Shown: positions 15,799 to 24,439, numbered from the stretch's first letter. The stretch is 43,541 bases of DNA from Bacilli bacterium (GCA_017534425.1 JAFXWB010000011.1:1-43541), one strand, 5' to 3'. Notes: generated by a model from the sequence alone, not told the origin. A program made the numbers and translations.

Positions 15799-16939
15799 AG
15801 TACTATTATTAGGTGCTTCGGGTTCTATCGGTAGCCAAACCATCGATATTATCAATGAAGCAAAAGATAAGTTCACTCTTACAGCATTTTCAGTAGGCAA
15901 AAACTACGAAAAAGCACTGGAAATCCTTAGAAATTTCCCTTCTGTTAAGCATGTTTACGTAATTGATAAAGAAAAAGCGAACGAGCTTAAAAAAGAGTTT
16001 CCAAACGTAAAAGTATTCTTTGGAGAGAAAGGCTTAGCAAAACTTACAAAAGCAGCCGATTATACGATGTGCGTTGATGCATTAGTAGGATTTGCAGGTA
16101 TGGAGCCAGCAATAATTGCTTTAAAGAAAGATAAGATTCTTTGCTTAGCAAATAAGGAAGCTTTAGTTGCTGGTGGCCAAGTCATTAATATGATTCTTGG
16201 AAGCGGAAAAGGAAAACTTTATCCAATAGATTCAGAACACGTTGCTTTAGCAAAATGTCTAGCTGCATGTAAACCAGATGATGTAAAACGTTTAATTATT
16301 ACTGCAAGCGGCGGTGCTTTAAGAAATGTTCCACTTAACGAACTTGAGAATGTAAAAGCAGAGCAAGCTTTACAGCACCCAACTTGGAAGATGGGTAATA
16401 AAATCACCATTGATTGTGCAACAATGATGAACAAGGGTTTTGAAATTATTGAAGCAGCATATCTATATGGTTATTCTTTGGATAAGATTACAGTTATGAT
16501 GCACGATGAATCACTTGTACATTCAGCAGTTGAACTTAATGATGGTTCATTTATTATCGATTTTGGTAAACCAGATATGCATAAACCAATCAAATGGGCA
16601 ATGTATGAAGGGCAAGTTGAAAACGATGTTAAAAAGATTATGTCGTTCAGTGAGTTAAAAGATTGTCATTTCCATGAATATGATGCGAATAGATATCCAT
16701 GCACTGAGCTTGCAAAGAAAGCCTTGTTAGAAGGCCCGTCTAAAATGATTGCGCTTAATGCTGCAAACGAAGTTTTGGTAAATAAATATTTAAAAGATGA
16801 GATTAAATTTACTGACATAGCCAAAGGAGTGCGATTAATGGTGGATTCTGTTCCTGCCGTTAAATATGCCGCATTACCTTTGATTAAGTTTATTGATAGA
16901 TTTGTTAGAAAGGAGACCGAAAGATGCTTGATACAATAG
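15782..16939 (+). CDS. dxr: 1-deoxy-D-xylulose 5-phosphate reductoisomerase
   Basis: DXR converts DXP to methylerythritol 4-phosphate in the MEP isoprenoid pathway, supplying precursors for UppS. The 385-residue protein has the NADPH motif LLGASGSIGSQT, LCLANKEALVAGG, the metal and substrate residues in PIDSEHVAL, ALQHPTWKMG, and CATMMNKGFEIIEA. The usual HPQS before the C-terminal domain reads HDES here (MMHDESLVHS), an atypical substitution. The ATG at 15782, inside the cdsA 3' end, gives the expected N terminus. It overlaps rseP by 16 bases. Confidence 0.94.
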   Translation: MESLHKVLLLGASGSIGSQTIDIINEAKDKFTLTAFSVGKNYEKALEILRNFPSVKHVYVIDKEKANELKKEFPNVKVFFGEKGLAKLTKAADYTMCVDALVGFAGMEPAIIALKKDKILCLANKEALVAGGQVINMILGSGKGKLYPIDSEHVALAKCLAACKPDDVKRLIITASGGALRNVPLNELENVKAEQALQHPTWKMGNKITIDCATMMNKGFEIIEAAYLYGYSLDKITVMMHDESLVHSAVELNDGSFIIDFGKPDMHKPIKWAMYEGQVENDVKKIMSFSELKDCHFHEYDANRYPCTELAKKALLEGPSKMIALNAANEVLVNKYLKDEIKFTDIAKGVRLMVDSVPAVKYAALPLIKFIDRFVRKETERCLIQ

Positions 16940-18288
16940 TTTCAATTATTCTTTTTATCGTCGCATTCGGAATCTTAATTTGCATCCACGAAGCCGGTCA
17001 CCTTTCAATGGCTAAACTTTTTAAAGTTTACTGTAAAGAATATTCAATTGGATTTGGTCCTGCTATCTTCTCAAAAAGAAGAAAGGGACATGAAACTAAG
17101 TTCTCTATTCGTGCCATTCCATTTGGCGGTTATGTCTCAATGTATGGAGAAGGAATGGAAGGAGATCCAGAACTTGAAGGTGTACCACCAGAGAGATCAC
17201 TTGAAGGAATCAAAAAATGGAAGAAAGCCATTATTCTTTCTGCTGGTGTCATCCTTAATGCATTTTTAGCATTCATTCTTATTTTCATTTCAAATGTTGC
17301 CTTCCCACTAAAGACCCCAACTAGAAGAACTATTGTTAATGAATCATCTGCAATTGCAACAGAATATGGTGTTGGAAATGATGATGAACTTCAATTTATT
17401 ATTCCAAATACACCTGAATATGTAACTAAAGATGGCGGAAATTATGCTTTCCAATATGAGTTTACTGATGAAACTAAGTTAATTCATTCAAATGTCTTCT
17501 TCATTATAGATGATAATGTTTGGGCTGATGGTGAACGTCTAGTTCTTGTTTATTACCCAGCCGGAAACAAAAAGAACCCTGTCTTTACTGAAGGTTTAAG
17601 TTTCTATAAAGGTATTACAAAAGAACAACTCACTGATTTGAAATACGACACTCAATTGAAACAAGATTTCATTGCTTGGAGTAATAGCGAAAATGCTCCA
17701 GAATACTATCCAAACTTCGAAGGAGGCTTGTATTTATTTAGTGAAAACCAAACAGTTTTCGCTGATGTTACTTTCAAGAATGCAGGCACAAAAAATATCA
17801 AATTTACCGTAAATTCCTCGAAAAAAGCACAAAAAATCATTAATACTTTTGAAGATATTGGTCTTTCATTTAAGATGAGAAAAGTCTGGTTGCCATTTGG
17901 TCAAAGACTAAGATATACATTTGAAGATTTCGGCAGTGCAGCAGGCGCAGTATTCAAAGGTCTTAAGATCTTATTCACTGGTGGAATTAAGAATATGTCT
18001 GGTGTTGTCGGCATATTCGATGCATCAGCATCTTTATATAGTCAATACACGTTCTCAACATACCTGTATTTCTGGGGTTTAATTTCGATTAACTTAGCAA
18101 TATTTAACTTGCTTCCATTCCCAGGGTTAGATGGTTGGCAGTTACTAGTAACTGCAGTTGAAGGTATTACTAGAAAGAAAATACCTCAAAAAGTAAAAAC
18201 AATTGTGTCTTTAATTGGTATTGGATTATTGTTTGCCTTAATGGCTGTAATTATTGTCTTAGACATTCTGAGGATGGTTGGTGTTTAG
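16924..18288 (+). CDS. rseP: Site-2 membrane metalloprotease (RseP/RasP type)
   Basis: Intramembrane zinc protease that cleaves anti-sigma factors and leftover signal peptides in its family. The 454-residue protein has HEAGH (zinc ligands and catalytic Glu) in the first transmembrane segment near residue 22, GFGP and IPFGGYV after it, and the third ligand in FPGLDGWQL in the penultimate segment near residue 400. Between them is an extracellular domain of about 200 residues (roughly 130-330) in which no PDZ signature such as GLxxGD can be seen, whereas RseP relatives carry one or two PDZ domains there. The position between dxr and polC is canonical; proS, usually next, is missing. Confidence 0.9.
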   Translation: MLDTIVSIILFIVAFGILICIHEAGHLSMAKLFKVYCKEYSIGFGPAIFSKRRKGHETKFSIRAIPFGGYVSMYGEGMEGDPELEGVPPERSLEGIKKWKKAIILSAGVILNAFLAFILIFISNVAFPLKTPTRRTIVNESSAIATEYGVGNDDELQFIIPNTPEYVTKDGGNYAFQYEFTDETKLIHSNVFFIIDDNVWADGERLVLVYYPAGNKKNPVFTEGLSFYKGITKEQLTDLKYDTQLKQDFIAWSNSENAPEYYPNFEGGLYLFSENQTVFADVTFKNAGTKNIKFTVNSSKKAQKIINTFEDIGLSFKMRKVWLPFGQRLRYTFEDFGSAAGAVFKGLKILFTGGIKNMSGVVGIFDASASLYSQYTFSTYLYFWGLISINLAIFNLLPFPGLDGWQLLVTAVEGITRKKIPQKVKTIVSLIGIGLLFALMAVIIVLDILRMVGV

Positions 18289-18290
18289 TT

Positions 18291-21200
18291 ATGAATGATA
18301 AGATGCGAAGATTCTTAACTTCAATTGGTATCGAAAATTTAGAACGTTTCGATATGGATTTTGATATTGTCACTCGTAACACCTTTAATCGTGAACAAAT
18401 TGACATGTTCATTATCAAAGAAACTCCTTGGAAGTATGAACTTCTTGAAGAATTTTTAACTCATCTTGAATCGGTTAAATATCCATATCAAATGAAGTTT
18501 TCTTATATTAAGAAACCGATGGCAAGTGATGCCACAAAATTATTCCAAGAATGGCATTATTCACATTGTAGATATAACTCAAATCTAAAGGTTTTTGGAA
18601 TTGGAAACACAATTACAATTTTCTATGATTCAGAAGAAGAAAAAGCTAAGAATGAGCAAATCATAAAAGACTATGTTCAATTCCTTGATTTCATTGGTTA
18701 TAACTTTAAGATTGATCACAAAATCACCACAAATTCTGAGGAAAAACAGGTAATTTCGGATTCTCAGAAAGTAAATAAAGAAATGAACCAAGATGAAGAA
18801 AGAACTCTTCAAGCTTTCCAAACTACTGTTACAGAAATGAGACATCAAATGGAAAGCAATACAAAGATCAGCCAATCTTGGAAAGAAAAAATCCCATATA
18901 AGAAAGTTGATGACATTTCGAAGTTAAACGAAGATTCAACTAATGTTATTGTTGAAGGTCAATTATATGGTATTGATAAACCAAAAATCATAAGAAATGG
19001 TAAAACTATGCTTACTTGTGGTCTTGGTAAAGGCGATTCAGGTATTTCCTTAAAGATTATGGAGAACGAAGACATTACTCCAGAATTTATGGAAACAGAA
19101 TTAAAGAACGAAAAATGGGCTAGAGTTCGTGGTTATGTTTCTCGTGACTATAGAAAGAATCTCTCTATCGATGTTCGTTATATCGAACTAATGGATGGAC
19201 CAGAGCTTAGAACAGATAATGAACCTGAAAAACGTGTTGAATTACACTTACATACAAAAATGTCTGCTATGGATGGTGTTACCTCAACAAGTGATTACTT
19301 TAAACTTGCTCAAAACATGGGTCATAGAGCACTCGCTATAACAGACCACGGAGTTGTCCAATCATTCCCTGACGCTCAAGCCGCTCAAAAGAAGACAGGT
19401 GTTAAGGCACTTTATGGTGTTGAGTTCTACATGGTTAATGATGAACTTCCATTTGTCTTAAATCCTGTTGATATTCCACTTAATAAAGCAACATTTGTTG
19501 TGTTCGACTTAGAAACAACAGGTTTGTCTACTAGATACGATAAGATTACCGAATTTGGTGGTATTCGTTTTGAAAATGGTCAAATAGTTAAAACATTACA
19601 AATGTTTATTAACCCAGAAAGACCAGTTCCACCGGCAATCGTTAAGAAAACAAAGATTACAGATGAAATGCTTAGAGATAAACCAACTATTGAACAATCA
19701 ATCGATAAGATTTTAGAGTTCATGGATGGTGCAATCCTAGTTTCACATAACATTACATTCGACTACGGATTTATTGCAGAAACATTACGCAAAATGGGCA
19801 GAGAGCCTTTTGTAAAGCCTGCTATTGATACACTTTCATTATCTCGTTATTTATTCCCAGATGCTTCTGGACATAAATTAGGTAACCTTTCCAGAAACCT
19901 TGGAATGGATATTTATGATGACGATGATGCTCACCGAGCGGATTACGATGCTAGAGTTTTAAATGAAGTTTGGTTAGCAATGCTACATAGATTAACTAAG
20001 GATAATAGAAACTTATTACATAGTGATTTAGCAAAGCTAAAAACAACTGCTCCAATGCTTAAGCATATGATGCCAGCACACGTTGTTGCACTTGCTAAAA
20101 ATGAACAAGGTATTAAGGCATTATTTGAACTTGTTTCACTTTCACATGTTGATTATTTTGCAAACGTTCCAAAAATTCCAAAACGTGAAATAGCAAGATT
20201 AAGAGAAAATCTTTTACTTGGCTCAGCATGTCAAAATGGTGAAATCTTTGAGATTGAAAGAACTAGATCAAAACAAGATTTGTTAGATGCAATGCAATTT
20301 TATGATTACATTGAAGTTCAACCTCCTGGAAACTTTGTGAATTTAATTAATAAAGGATTCTACGATAATCAAACAATTATCAATGCATTCTTAATGGATA
20401 TTGTTGAATGTGCTGATTCAATAGGAAAAATGGTGGTGGCGACAGGTGATGTTCACTATGCTAACCCAGAAGATAAGATTTCACGCGATATTTATATCGC
20501 GGCAAAAGCTGTTGGTGGAAAGTTCCACCCACTTCGTTTAAGTGATCCAACTCTTCCAAATCCAGATCAACATTTCAGAACAACTCGTGAAATGTTAGAT
20601 GCTTTCTCATTCTTAGGTGAAGAAAAAGCAAAAGAAATTGTTATAACAAACACAAATAAGATTGCGGATATGTGTGAAACAATGGAACCAATTCACACAA
20701 GTCTAGAAAAACCAGAAATTCCTAATTCAGATAAGATGCTCACTGAAGCATGTTTTGCTAAGGCACATGAATTATTTGGAGATGAAATACCTCAAGATAT
20801 CGTTGATAGGCTTAACAAAGAACTTGAAGGTATTAATGGTAATGGTTATTCAGTTACTTACTATATTGCTCGTGAGATTATTTCTCGCGCCAATAAAGAA
20901 GGATACATGGTTGGTTCACGTGGATCTGTTGGTTCTTCTTTAGCTGCTTTCCTTTATGGAATTACCGAAGTTAACCCACTTGCACCTCATTATAGATGTC
21001 CAAAATGTAGACATTTCGAATACTCTGATGATCCAAATTGTTATTCGGGTTCTGATTTACCAGAAAAGAAGTGCCCAGTTTGTGGTGCAAAGATGATTCA
21101 TGATGGACAAGAAATTCCATTTGAAACCTTTTTAGGTTTCCACGCTGAAAAAGTTCCAGATATTGATCTTAACTTCCCAAGCGATTATCAGGCAAAGGCA

Positions 21201-22625
21201 CATAACTCCACTAAAGATATTTTTGGTGAAGCTAATGTCTATCGTGCTGGAACAATTTCAACAGTTGCTGATAAAACTGCATTTGGTTATGTCCGTAACT
21301 ATTTTGAGTATAAAGGTATTGATCCAAGCACAATTCCTGGTGAAAGAATTGCGTATATGGCTTCTCACTGTACTGATGTTAAACGTACAACGGGACAGCA
21401 CCCTGGTGGAATTGTTGTTCTTCCAAAAGGAAGATCAATTTATGAATTTACCCCTATTCAATATCCTGCAGATGATAAGGATGCAGATTGGTTGACTACT
21501 CACCTTGATTATCACGCGGCCTTGGATGCTCAACTTCTTAAACTTGACCTTTTAGGTCACGTTGACCCATTAGCATTACGTTTAATGTCTTTAATGACTG
21601 GTGTTGATGTAAAAACAATTCCATTAAATGACAAGAAGGTTATTTCACTTTTTACTTCCACAAAAGCACTCAATTTAAGTGAAAACTTCCTTAAGACAAA
21701 GATTGGTTCTTCTGGATTACCAGAATACGGAACTGAAACATGTCGTGATATTTTGCTTAAAGCTAAACCAAAAACATTTGCAGAAGTTGTCGCTGTTGCA
21801 GGTCTTGCCCATGGTACTAACGTCTGGCAGCATAACCAAGAAGATTTGATTAGAAACGGAACAATGGATTTACATAATTGCGTCGCTGCTCGTGATGATA
21901 TTATGAAGTATTTAATTGCTCACAAAGTTGCATCAGATGTTGCTTTCGAAACAATGGAAAAAGTACGTAAAGGTAAGAAAATTCCTGAGAAATACATACC
22001 AATTTTAAGAGAACACGGCGTTCCAGAGTTCTACATAAATGCTTGTAATAAGATTAAATATCTCTATCCAAAAGCCCACGCTGTTGCATACGCTACAATG
22101 GCTGTTCGTGTTGGATATTTCAAAGTATATTATCCGCTTGAGTTCTATGCTGTTTGGTTCTCAGTTCGTTGTGATGCATATGATATTTACACAATGCTAG
22201 CCGGTTTTGAAAAAACAAAAGAAAGATACGAACAATTAACTAGACTCATTAACGATAGAACCCAAAAAGTTGTTAAGAAAGATGAAGACCTTCATGATAT
22301 GTTTGAGGTTTGCATTGAAATGTTTGAACGTGGATTTAAATTTGGAAACATTGACTTATATAAGTCAGATGCTACAAAATTTATATGCGATCACGAGAAT
22401 GGTTTACTAATTCCTCCATTTATCGTTATCGATGGTCTTGGCGAGGCAGCTGCTGATTCAGTTATTGAAGCTAGAAAAGCAGGAAACTTCAAATCTAAAG
22501 AAGATTTACTTAGAAGGACCAAATTAAATGGCACTAACGTTGAAGATTTAGATAGACTTGGTGTTTTAAAAGGATTAGGTGATTCAGATCAAATGTCATT
22601 ATTTGAATTTGGATTAGGCGAATAA
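18291..22625 (+). CDS. polC: DNA polymerase III alpha subunit, PolC type
   Basis: PolC is the replicative polymerase of Firmicutes with built-in proofreading. The 1444-residue protein has, in order, an N-terminal PolC region, an OB fold (about 220-310), the first PHP part (VELHLHTKMSAMDG near 320), an inserted DEDDh exonuclease (FVVFDLETTGLS near 404, SHNITFDYGF near 485), the rest of PHP, the polymerase with GSRGSVGSSL, a Cys4 zinc module (CPKC...CPVC near 905) and the catalytic PDIDLNFPSDYQ near 955, then thumb and C-terminal HhH region. The last bases abut tRNA-Pro, which starts two bases after the stop. Confidence 0.97.
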   Translation: MNDKMRRFLTSIGIENLERFDMDFDIVTRNTFNREQIDMFIIKETPWKYELLEEFLTHLESVKYPYQMKFSYIKKPMASDATKLFQEWHYSHCRYNSNLKVFGIGNTITIFYDSEEEKAKNEQIIKDYVQFLDFIGYNFKIDHKITTNSEEKQVISDSQKVNKEMNQDEERTLQAFQTTVTEMRHQMESNTKISQSWKEKIPYKKVDDISKLNEDSTNVIVEGQLYGIDKPKIIRNGKTMLTCGLGKGDSGISLKIMENEDITPEFMETELKNEKWARVRGYVSRDYRKNLSIDVRYIELMDGPELRTDNEPEKRVELHLHTKMSAMDGVTSTSDYFKLAQNMGHRALAITDHGVVQSFPDAQAAQKKTGVKALYGVEFYMVNDELPFVLNPVDIPLNKATFVVFDLETTGLSTRYDKITEFGGIRFENGQIVKTLQMFINPERPVPPAIVKKTKITDEMLRDKPTIEQSIDKILEFMDGAILVSHNITFDYGFIAETLRKMGREPFVKPAIDTLSLSRYLFPDASGHKLGNLSRNLGMDIYDDDDAHRADYDARVLNEVWLAMLHRLTKDNRNLLHSDLAKLKTTAPMLKHMMPAHVVALAKNEQGIKALFELVSLSHVDYFANVPKIPKREIARLRENLLLGSACQNGEIFEIERTRSKQDLLDAMQFYDYIEVQPPGNFVNLINKGFYDNQTIINAFLMDIVECADSIGKMVVATGDVHYANPEDKISRDIYIAAKAVGGKFHPLRLSDPTLPNPDQHFRTTREMLDAFSFLGEEKAKEIVITNTNKIADMCETMEPIHTSLEKPEIPNSDKMLTEACFAKAHELFGDEIPQDIVDRLNKELEGINGNGYSVTYYIAREIISRANKEGYMVGSRGSVGSSLAAFLYGITEVNPLAPHYRCPKCRHFEYSDDPNCYSGSDLPEKKCPVCGAKMIHDGQEIPFETFLGFHAEKVPDIDLNFPSDYQAKAHNSTKDIFGEANVYRAGTISTVADKTAFGYVRNYFEYKGIDPSTIPGERIAYMASHCTDVKRTTGQHPGGIVVLPKGRSIYEFTPIQYPADDKDADWLTTHLDYHAALDAQLLKLDLLGHVDPLALRLMSLMTGVDVKTIPLNDKKVISLFTSTKALNLSENFLKTKIGSSGLPEYGTETCRDILLKAKPKTFAEVVAVAGLAHGTNVWQHNQEDLIRNGTMDLHNCVAARDDIMKYLIAHKVASDVAFETMEKVRKGKKIPEKYIPILREHGVPEFYINACNKIKYLYPKAHAVAYATMAVRVGYFKVYYPLEFYAVWFSVRCDAYDIYTMLAGFEKTKERYEQLTRLINDRTQKVVKKDEDLHDMFEVCIEMFERGFKFGNIDLYKSDATKFICDHENGLLIPPFIVIDGLGEAAADSVIEARKAGNFKSKEDLLRRTKLNGTNVEDLDRLGVLKGLGDSDQMSLFEFGLGE

Positions 22626-22627
22626 GT

Positions 22628-22703
22628 CGAGGCATAGCGCAGTTGGTAGCGCATTACTTTCGGGAAGTAAGGGTCATGAGTTCGAATCTCATTGCCTCGA
22701 CCA
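22628..22703 (+). tRNA. tRNA-Pro (anticodon CGG)
   Basis: A 76-base cloverleaf: acceptor CGAGGCA/TGCCTCG, D-stem GCGC/GCGC, anticodon stem TTACT/AGTAA with loop TTCGGGA (anticodon CGG, codon CCG), T-stem ATGAG/CTCAT with TTCGAAT, discriminator A and encoded CCA. It begins two bases after the polC stop codon, so it must be processed from a polC transcript or be driven from inside polC. Confidence 0.93.
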
Positions 22704-22723
22704 TCTGAAAACTGAACTTAGGA

Positions 22724-22755
22724 TTGAAAAATAGAATTCTATAGTTTACTATAAT
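22724..22755 (+). promoter_or_regulatory. Possible promoter of the antitoxin RNA upstream of toxN
   Basis: TTGAAA (22724-22729) and TATAAT (22750-22755) lie 20 bases apart; an overlapping TACTAT (22747-22752) gives the normal 17. The promoter would sit between tRNA-Pro and the candidate antitoxin RNA. Confidence 0.4.
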
Positions 22756-22832
22756 AATAGGCCTCCATTAGCCATAGGGAAACCTAAAAGAGATGAACTT
22801 TATAGAAAGGAGATTTTTTCTCCTTTTTTTTT
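22756..22832 (+). ncRNA. Candidate type III antitoxin RNA (ToxI-like) with terminator
   Basis: Between the possible promoter and the toxN start is a stretch of about 75 bases with a GNRA hairpin TAGG-GAAA-CCTA (22776-22787) and a 7-bp terminator AAAGGAG/CTCCTTT (22806-22812 with 22820-22826) followed by a run of Ts (22824-22832). In ToxIN-family systems the antitoxin RNA precedes the toxin and is separated from it by just such a terminator. Clear tandem repeats, normal for ToxI, are not visible; only a weak similarity between TGAACTTAGG (22713) and TGAACTTTAT (22794) exists. The call therefore rests on position. Confidence 0.45.
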
Positions 22833-22847
22833 GTTTATTTAGTGATT

Positions 22848-23423
22848 ATGAAATTAAAAGATAACAAAATTATTTTAGTTAATATTAACCAAAATTATTT
22901 AAAATTTTTGAGTGGCTATGATAATGAAGTATATTTTAAAGAAACTAATTATGAAAATAAACCGTATTTAGGTGTCTTAGTAACCTTTAATAATGATGAA
23001 TATGCTATACCATTTTCTTCTGCAAAACAAAAATATAAATATTTTTCAGATTTTTGCGATGGGAAAATGCTAATATATGAAAATGCCGCTCCTTCTCGTA
23101 TGTCAAAAAAAGATGTTTGGATTTTGCAATCAGATGGAAAAGCGAAACATATTTTAGCGATTTTAAATATAGGCAAAATGATTCCTTTAAAAAATGGATG
23201 TTGCACAATCGTTAATATTAATCATTCTTCAATTGATTCAGTTAGAGAAAGAAAATATAAAGATTTATTAAATAAAGAGTTCCAGTTTTGCGTTCGTCAC
23301 AAGGAAGAAATATTAAATAGAAGCGAAGAAATTTACATTGAACAATTAAAAACGAAAGTAGTTAAATTCAGTTATTGTGATTTTAAAAAACTTGAGATGG
23401 CAAGAGATTCATATAAAATATGA
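22848..23423 (+). CDS. ToxN/AbiQ-family type III toxin endoribonuclease
   Basis: ToxN-family proteins are MazF-like-fold endoribonucleases held inactive by a cognate RNA; several act in abortive infection against phages. The 191-residue product matches the family from its opening through YLKFL, then PYLGVLVTFNNDEYAIPFSS with K downstream (family pattern: GVxxxxNxxxYxxPLxSxK), LAILNIGKMIPL (family NLxxMIPV) and a C-terminal YKDLLNKEFQFCVRHKEEI helix followed by KFSYCDFKKLE. The nearest start codons are GTG 22842 and ATG 22848; ATG is used, with no Shine-Dalgarno site, only the T-run of the upstream terminator. The AT content is higher than in the housekeeping genes. It lies between tRNA-Pro and tRNA-Arg. 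Confidence 0.8.
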   Translation: MKLKDNKIILVNINQNYLKFLSGYDNEVYFKETNYENKPYLGVLVTFNNDEYAIPFSSAKQKYKYFSDFCDGKMLIYENAAPSRMSKKDVWILQSDGKAKHILAILNIGKMIPLKNGCCTIVNINHSSIDSVRERKYKDLLNKEFQFCVRHKEEILNRSEEIYIEQLKTKVVKFSYCDFKKLEMARDSYKI

Positions 23424-23474
23424 TGTTGTGAATAATGAAATATACTCCTTGTTTGCAAATTAATCTAAAGAAAT

Positions 23475-23551
23475 GCGCCAGTAGCTCAATTGGATAGAGC
23501 GTCTCCCTCCTAAGGAGAAGGCTGAACGTTCAAGTCGTTTCTGGCGCGCCA
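23475..23551 (+). tRNA. tRNA-Arg (anticodon CCT)
   Basis: A 77-base cloverleaf with acceptor GCGCCAG/CTGGCGC, D-stem GCTC/GAGC, anticodon stem TCTCC/GGAGA with loop CTCCTAA (anticodon CCT, codon AGG), T-loop TTCAAGT, discriminator G and encoded CCA. It stands alone between toxN and a kinase gene. Confidence 0.94.
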
Positions 23552-23599
23552 TAATCGTATACATACTTTGATACAAAGTTGAATATGCGAAAAACCGCA

Positions 23600-23627
23600 A
23601 AAATGCTCAGAAATGGGCATTTTTTCT
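23600..23627 (+). terminator. Terminator downstream of tRNA-Arg
   Basis: Stem ATGCTC/GGGCAT (23603-23608 with 23615-23620, one G-T pair) with a 6-base loop and six T residues. Confidence 0.7.
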
Positions 23628-23708
23628 TATATTTCTAATAAAAATAGTAATAATTTGTCAGATCTGTTGTGTTAAAATTGTCTGATAAATAAGAATTTGT
23701 AGGTGCGA

Positions 23709-24206
23709 ATGATGAAAACTTTATATATGATTGGTGGCACTATGGGGGTTGGAAAAACAACTGTGTGCCAACAGCTCAAACAGGATTTACCGAATAGCGT
23801 ATTTCTTGACGGAGATTGGTGTTGGGATGCAAGTCCGTTTCAAGTAACCGATGAAACAAAAGCAATGGTTACGAATAATATTTGCTACATGCTCAACAAT
23901 TTTCTGAAATGCTCTGCATACGATAGTATTATTTTTTGTTGGGTGATGCATGAACAGAGTATTATCGATTCCATACTTGAGAAGCTGGATACACATAACT
24001 GTGAGGTGAAATGCGTCTCTCTGATAGCCGATGAAAATACTCTGCGTGAAAGATTGTCCGCAGATGTAGAAAAAGGTATTCGTTCTGAAGATGTAATTGA
24101 GAGAAGCATAGCAAGAATACCTATGTATCAAGCATTGGGCACTATTAAAATTGATACCAAAGGAAAAGCCGTGGCTGTGATCGCCAATGAGATAAAGAGG
24201 TTGTAA
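23709..24206 (+). CDS. P-loop kinase of the AAA_33/nucleotide-kinase-like group, probably acquired
   Basis: A small P-loop NTPase that probably phosphorylates a small molecule; the substrate is unknown. The 165-residue protein opens MKTLYMIGGTMGVGKTTVC, with Walker A GTMGVGKTT, then FLDGDWCW, where the DGD acid pair is at the place of the substrate-binding Asp in related kinases, and a lid-like LRERLSADVEKGIRS with Arg residues. Codon use differs from the neighbours: CTG, CTC, GCC and ATA are frequent and GC is visibly higher, which suggests transfer from another Firmicute. The start may be ATG 23709 or 23712; GTG 23703 is also in frame. It lies between tRNA-Arg and the first copy of a repeated element. 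Confidence 0.75.
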   Translation: MMKTLYMIGGTMGVGKTTVCQQLKQDLPNSVFLDGDWCWDASPFQVTDETKAMVTNNICYMLNNFLKCSAYDSIIFCWVMHEQSIIDSILEKLDTHNCEVKCVSLIADENTLRERLSADVEKGIRSEDVIERSIARIPMYQALGTIKIDTKGKAVAVIANEIKRL

Positions 24207-24239
24207 TACTGATAAATTCCTATTTATCGTTCCGAAATA

Positions 24240-24297
24240 GGGGTATGCAAAATATAGGCTAGGGTATGCACTGTATCAAAATGAGTAAACGGAGACA
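24240..24297 (+). repeat. Repeat block, copy A (two 21-bp-spaced GGGTATGCA units)
   Basis: Two GGGTATGCA units 21 bases apart (24241 and 24262) are followed by a block ending TGTATCAAAATGAGTAAACGG. The same block occurs at 26231-26308 with one more unit. The end of the block begins a coding-like start (M-S-K-R-R-Q). The 21-base phase equals two DNA turns, as for protein-binding iterons. Together with copy B it flanks the surface-protein gene in direct orientation. Confidence 0.8.
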
Positions 24298-24304
24298 ATT
24301 GATT

Positions 24305-24332
24305 ATAACCACTAATAGTGGTTATTTTTTTT
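24305..24332 (+). terminator. Terminator immediately after repeat copy A
   Basis: A perfect 9-bp stem ATAACCACT/AGTGGTTAT (24305-24313 with 24317-24325) with loop AAT and a long T-run. It starts eight bases after the repeat block. Confidence 0.85.
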
Positions 24333-24439
24333 ATTGTTTATAAGTGAACAATAAAATTTATCAGATAACCTTTGAAGCGGATATGTGCGCGTTATACAAT
24401 AGACACAAGTAAAAATATTGAATTTATGAGGTATTTCTT

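Noticed and set aside
23652-23690. Inverted repeat TCAGA/TCTGA before the kinase gene as an operator
   Set aside because: Five-base arms with an uneven gap occur readily by chance in this composition, and no promoter aligns with them.
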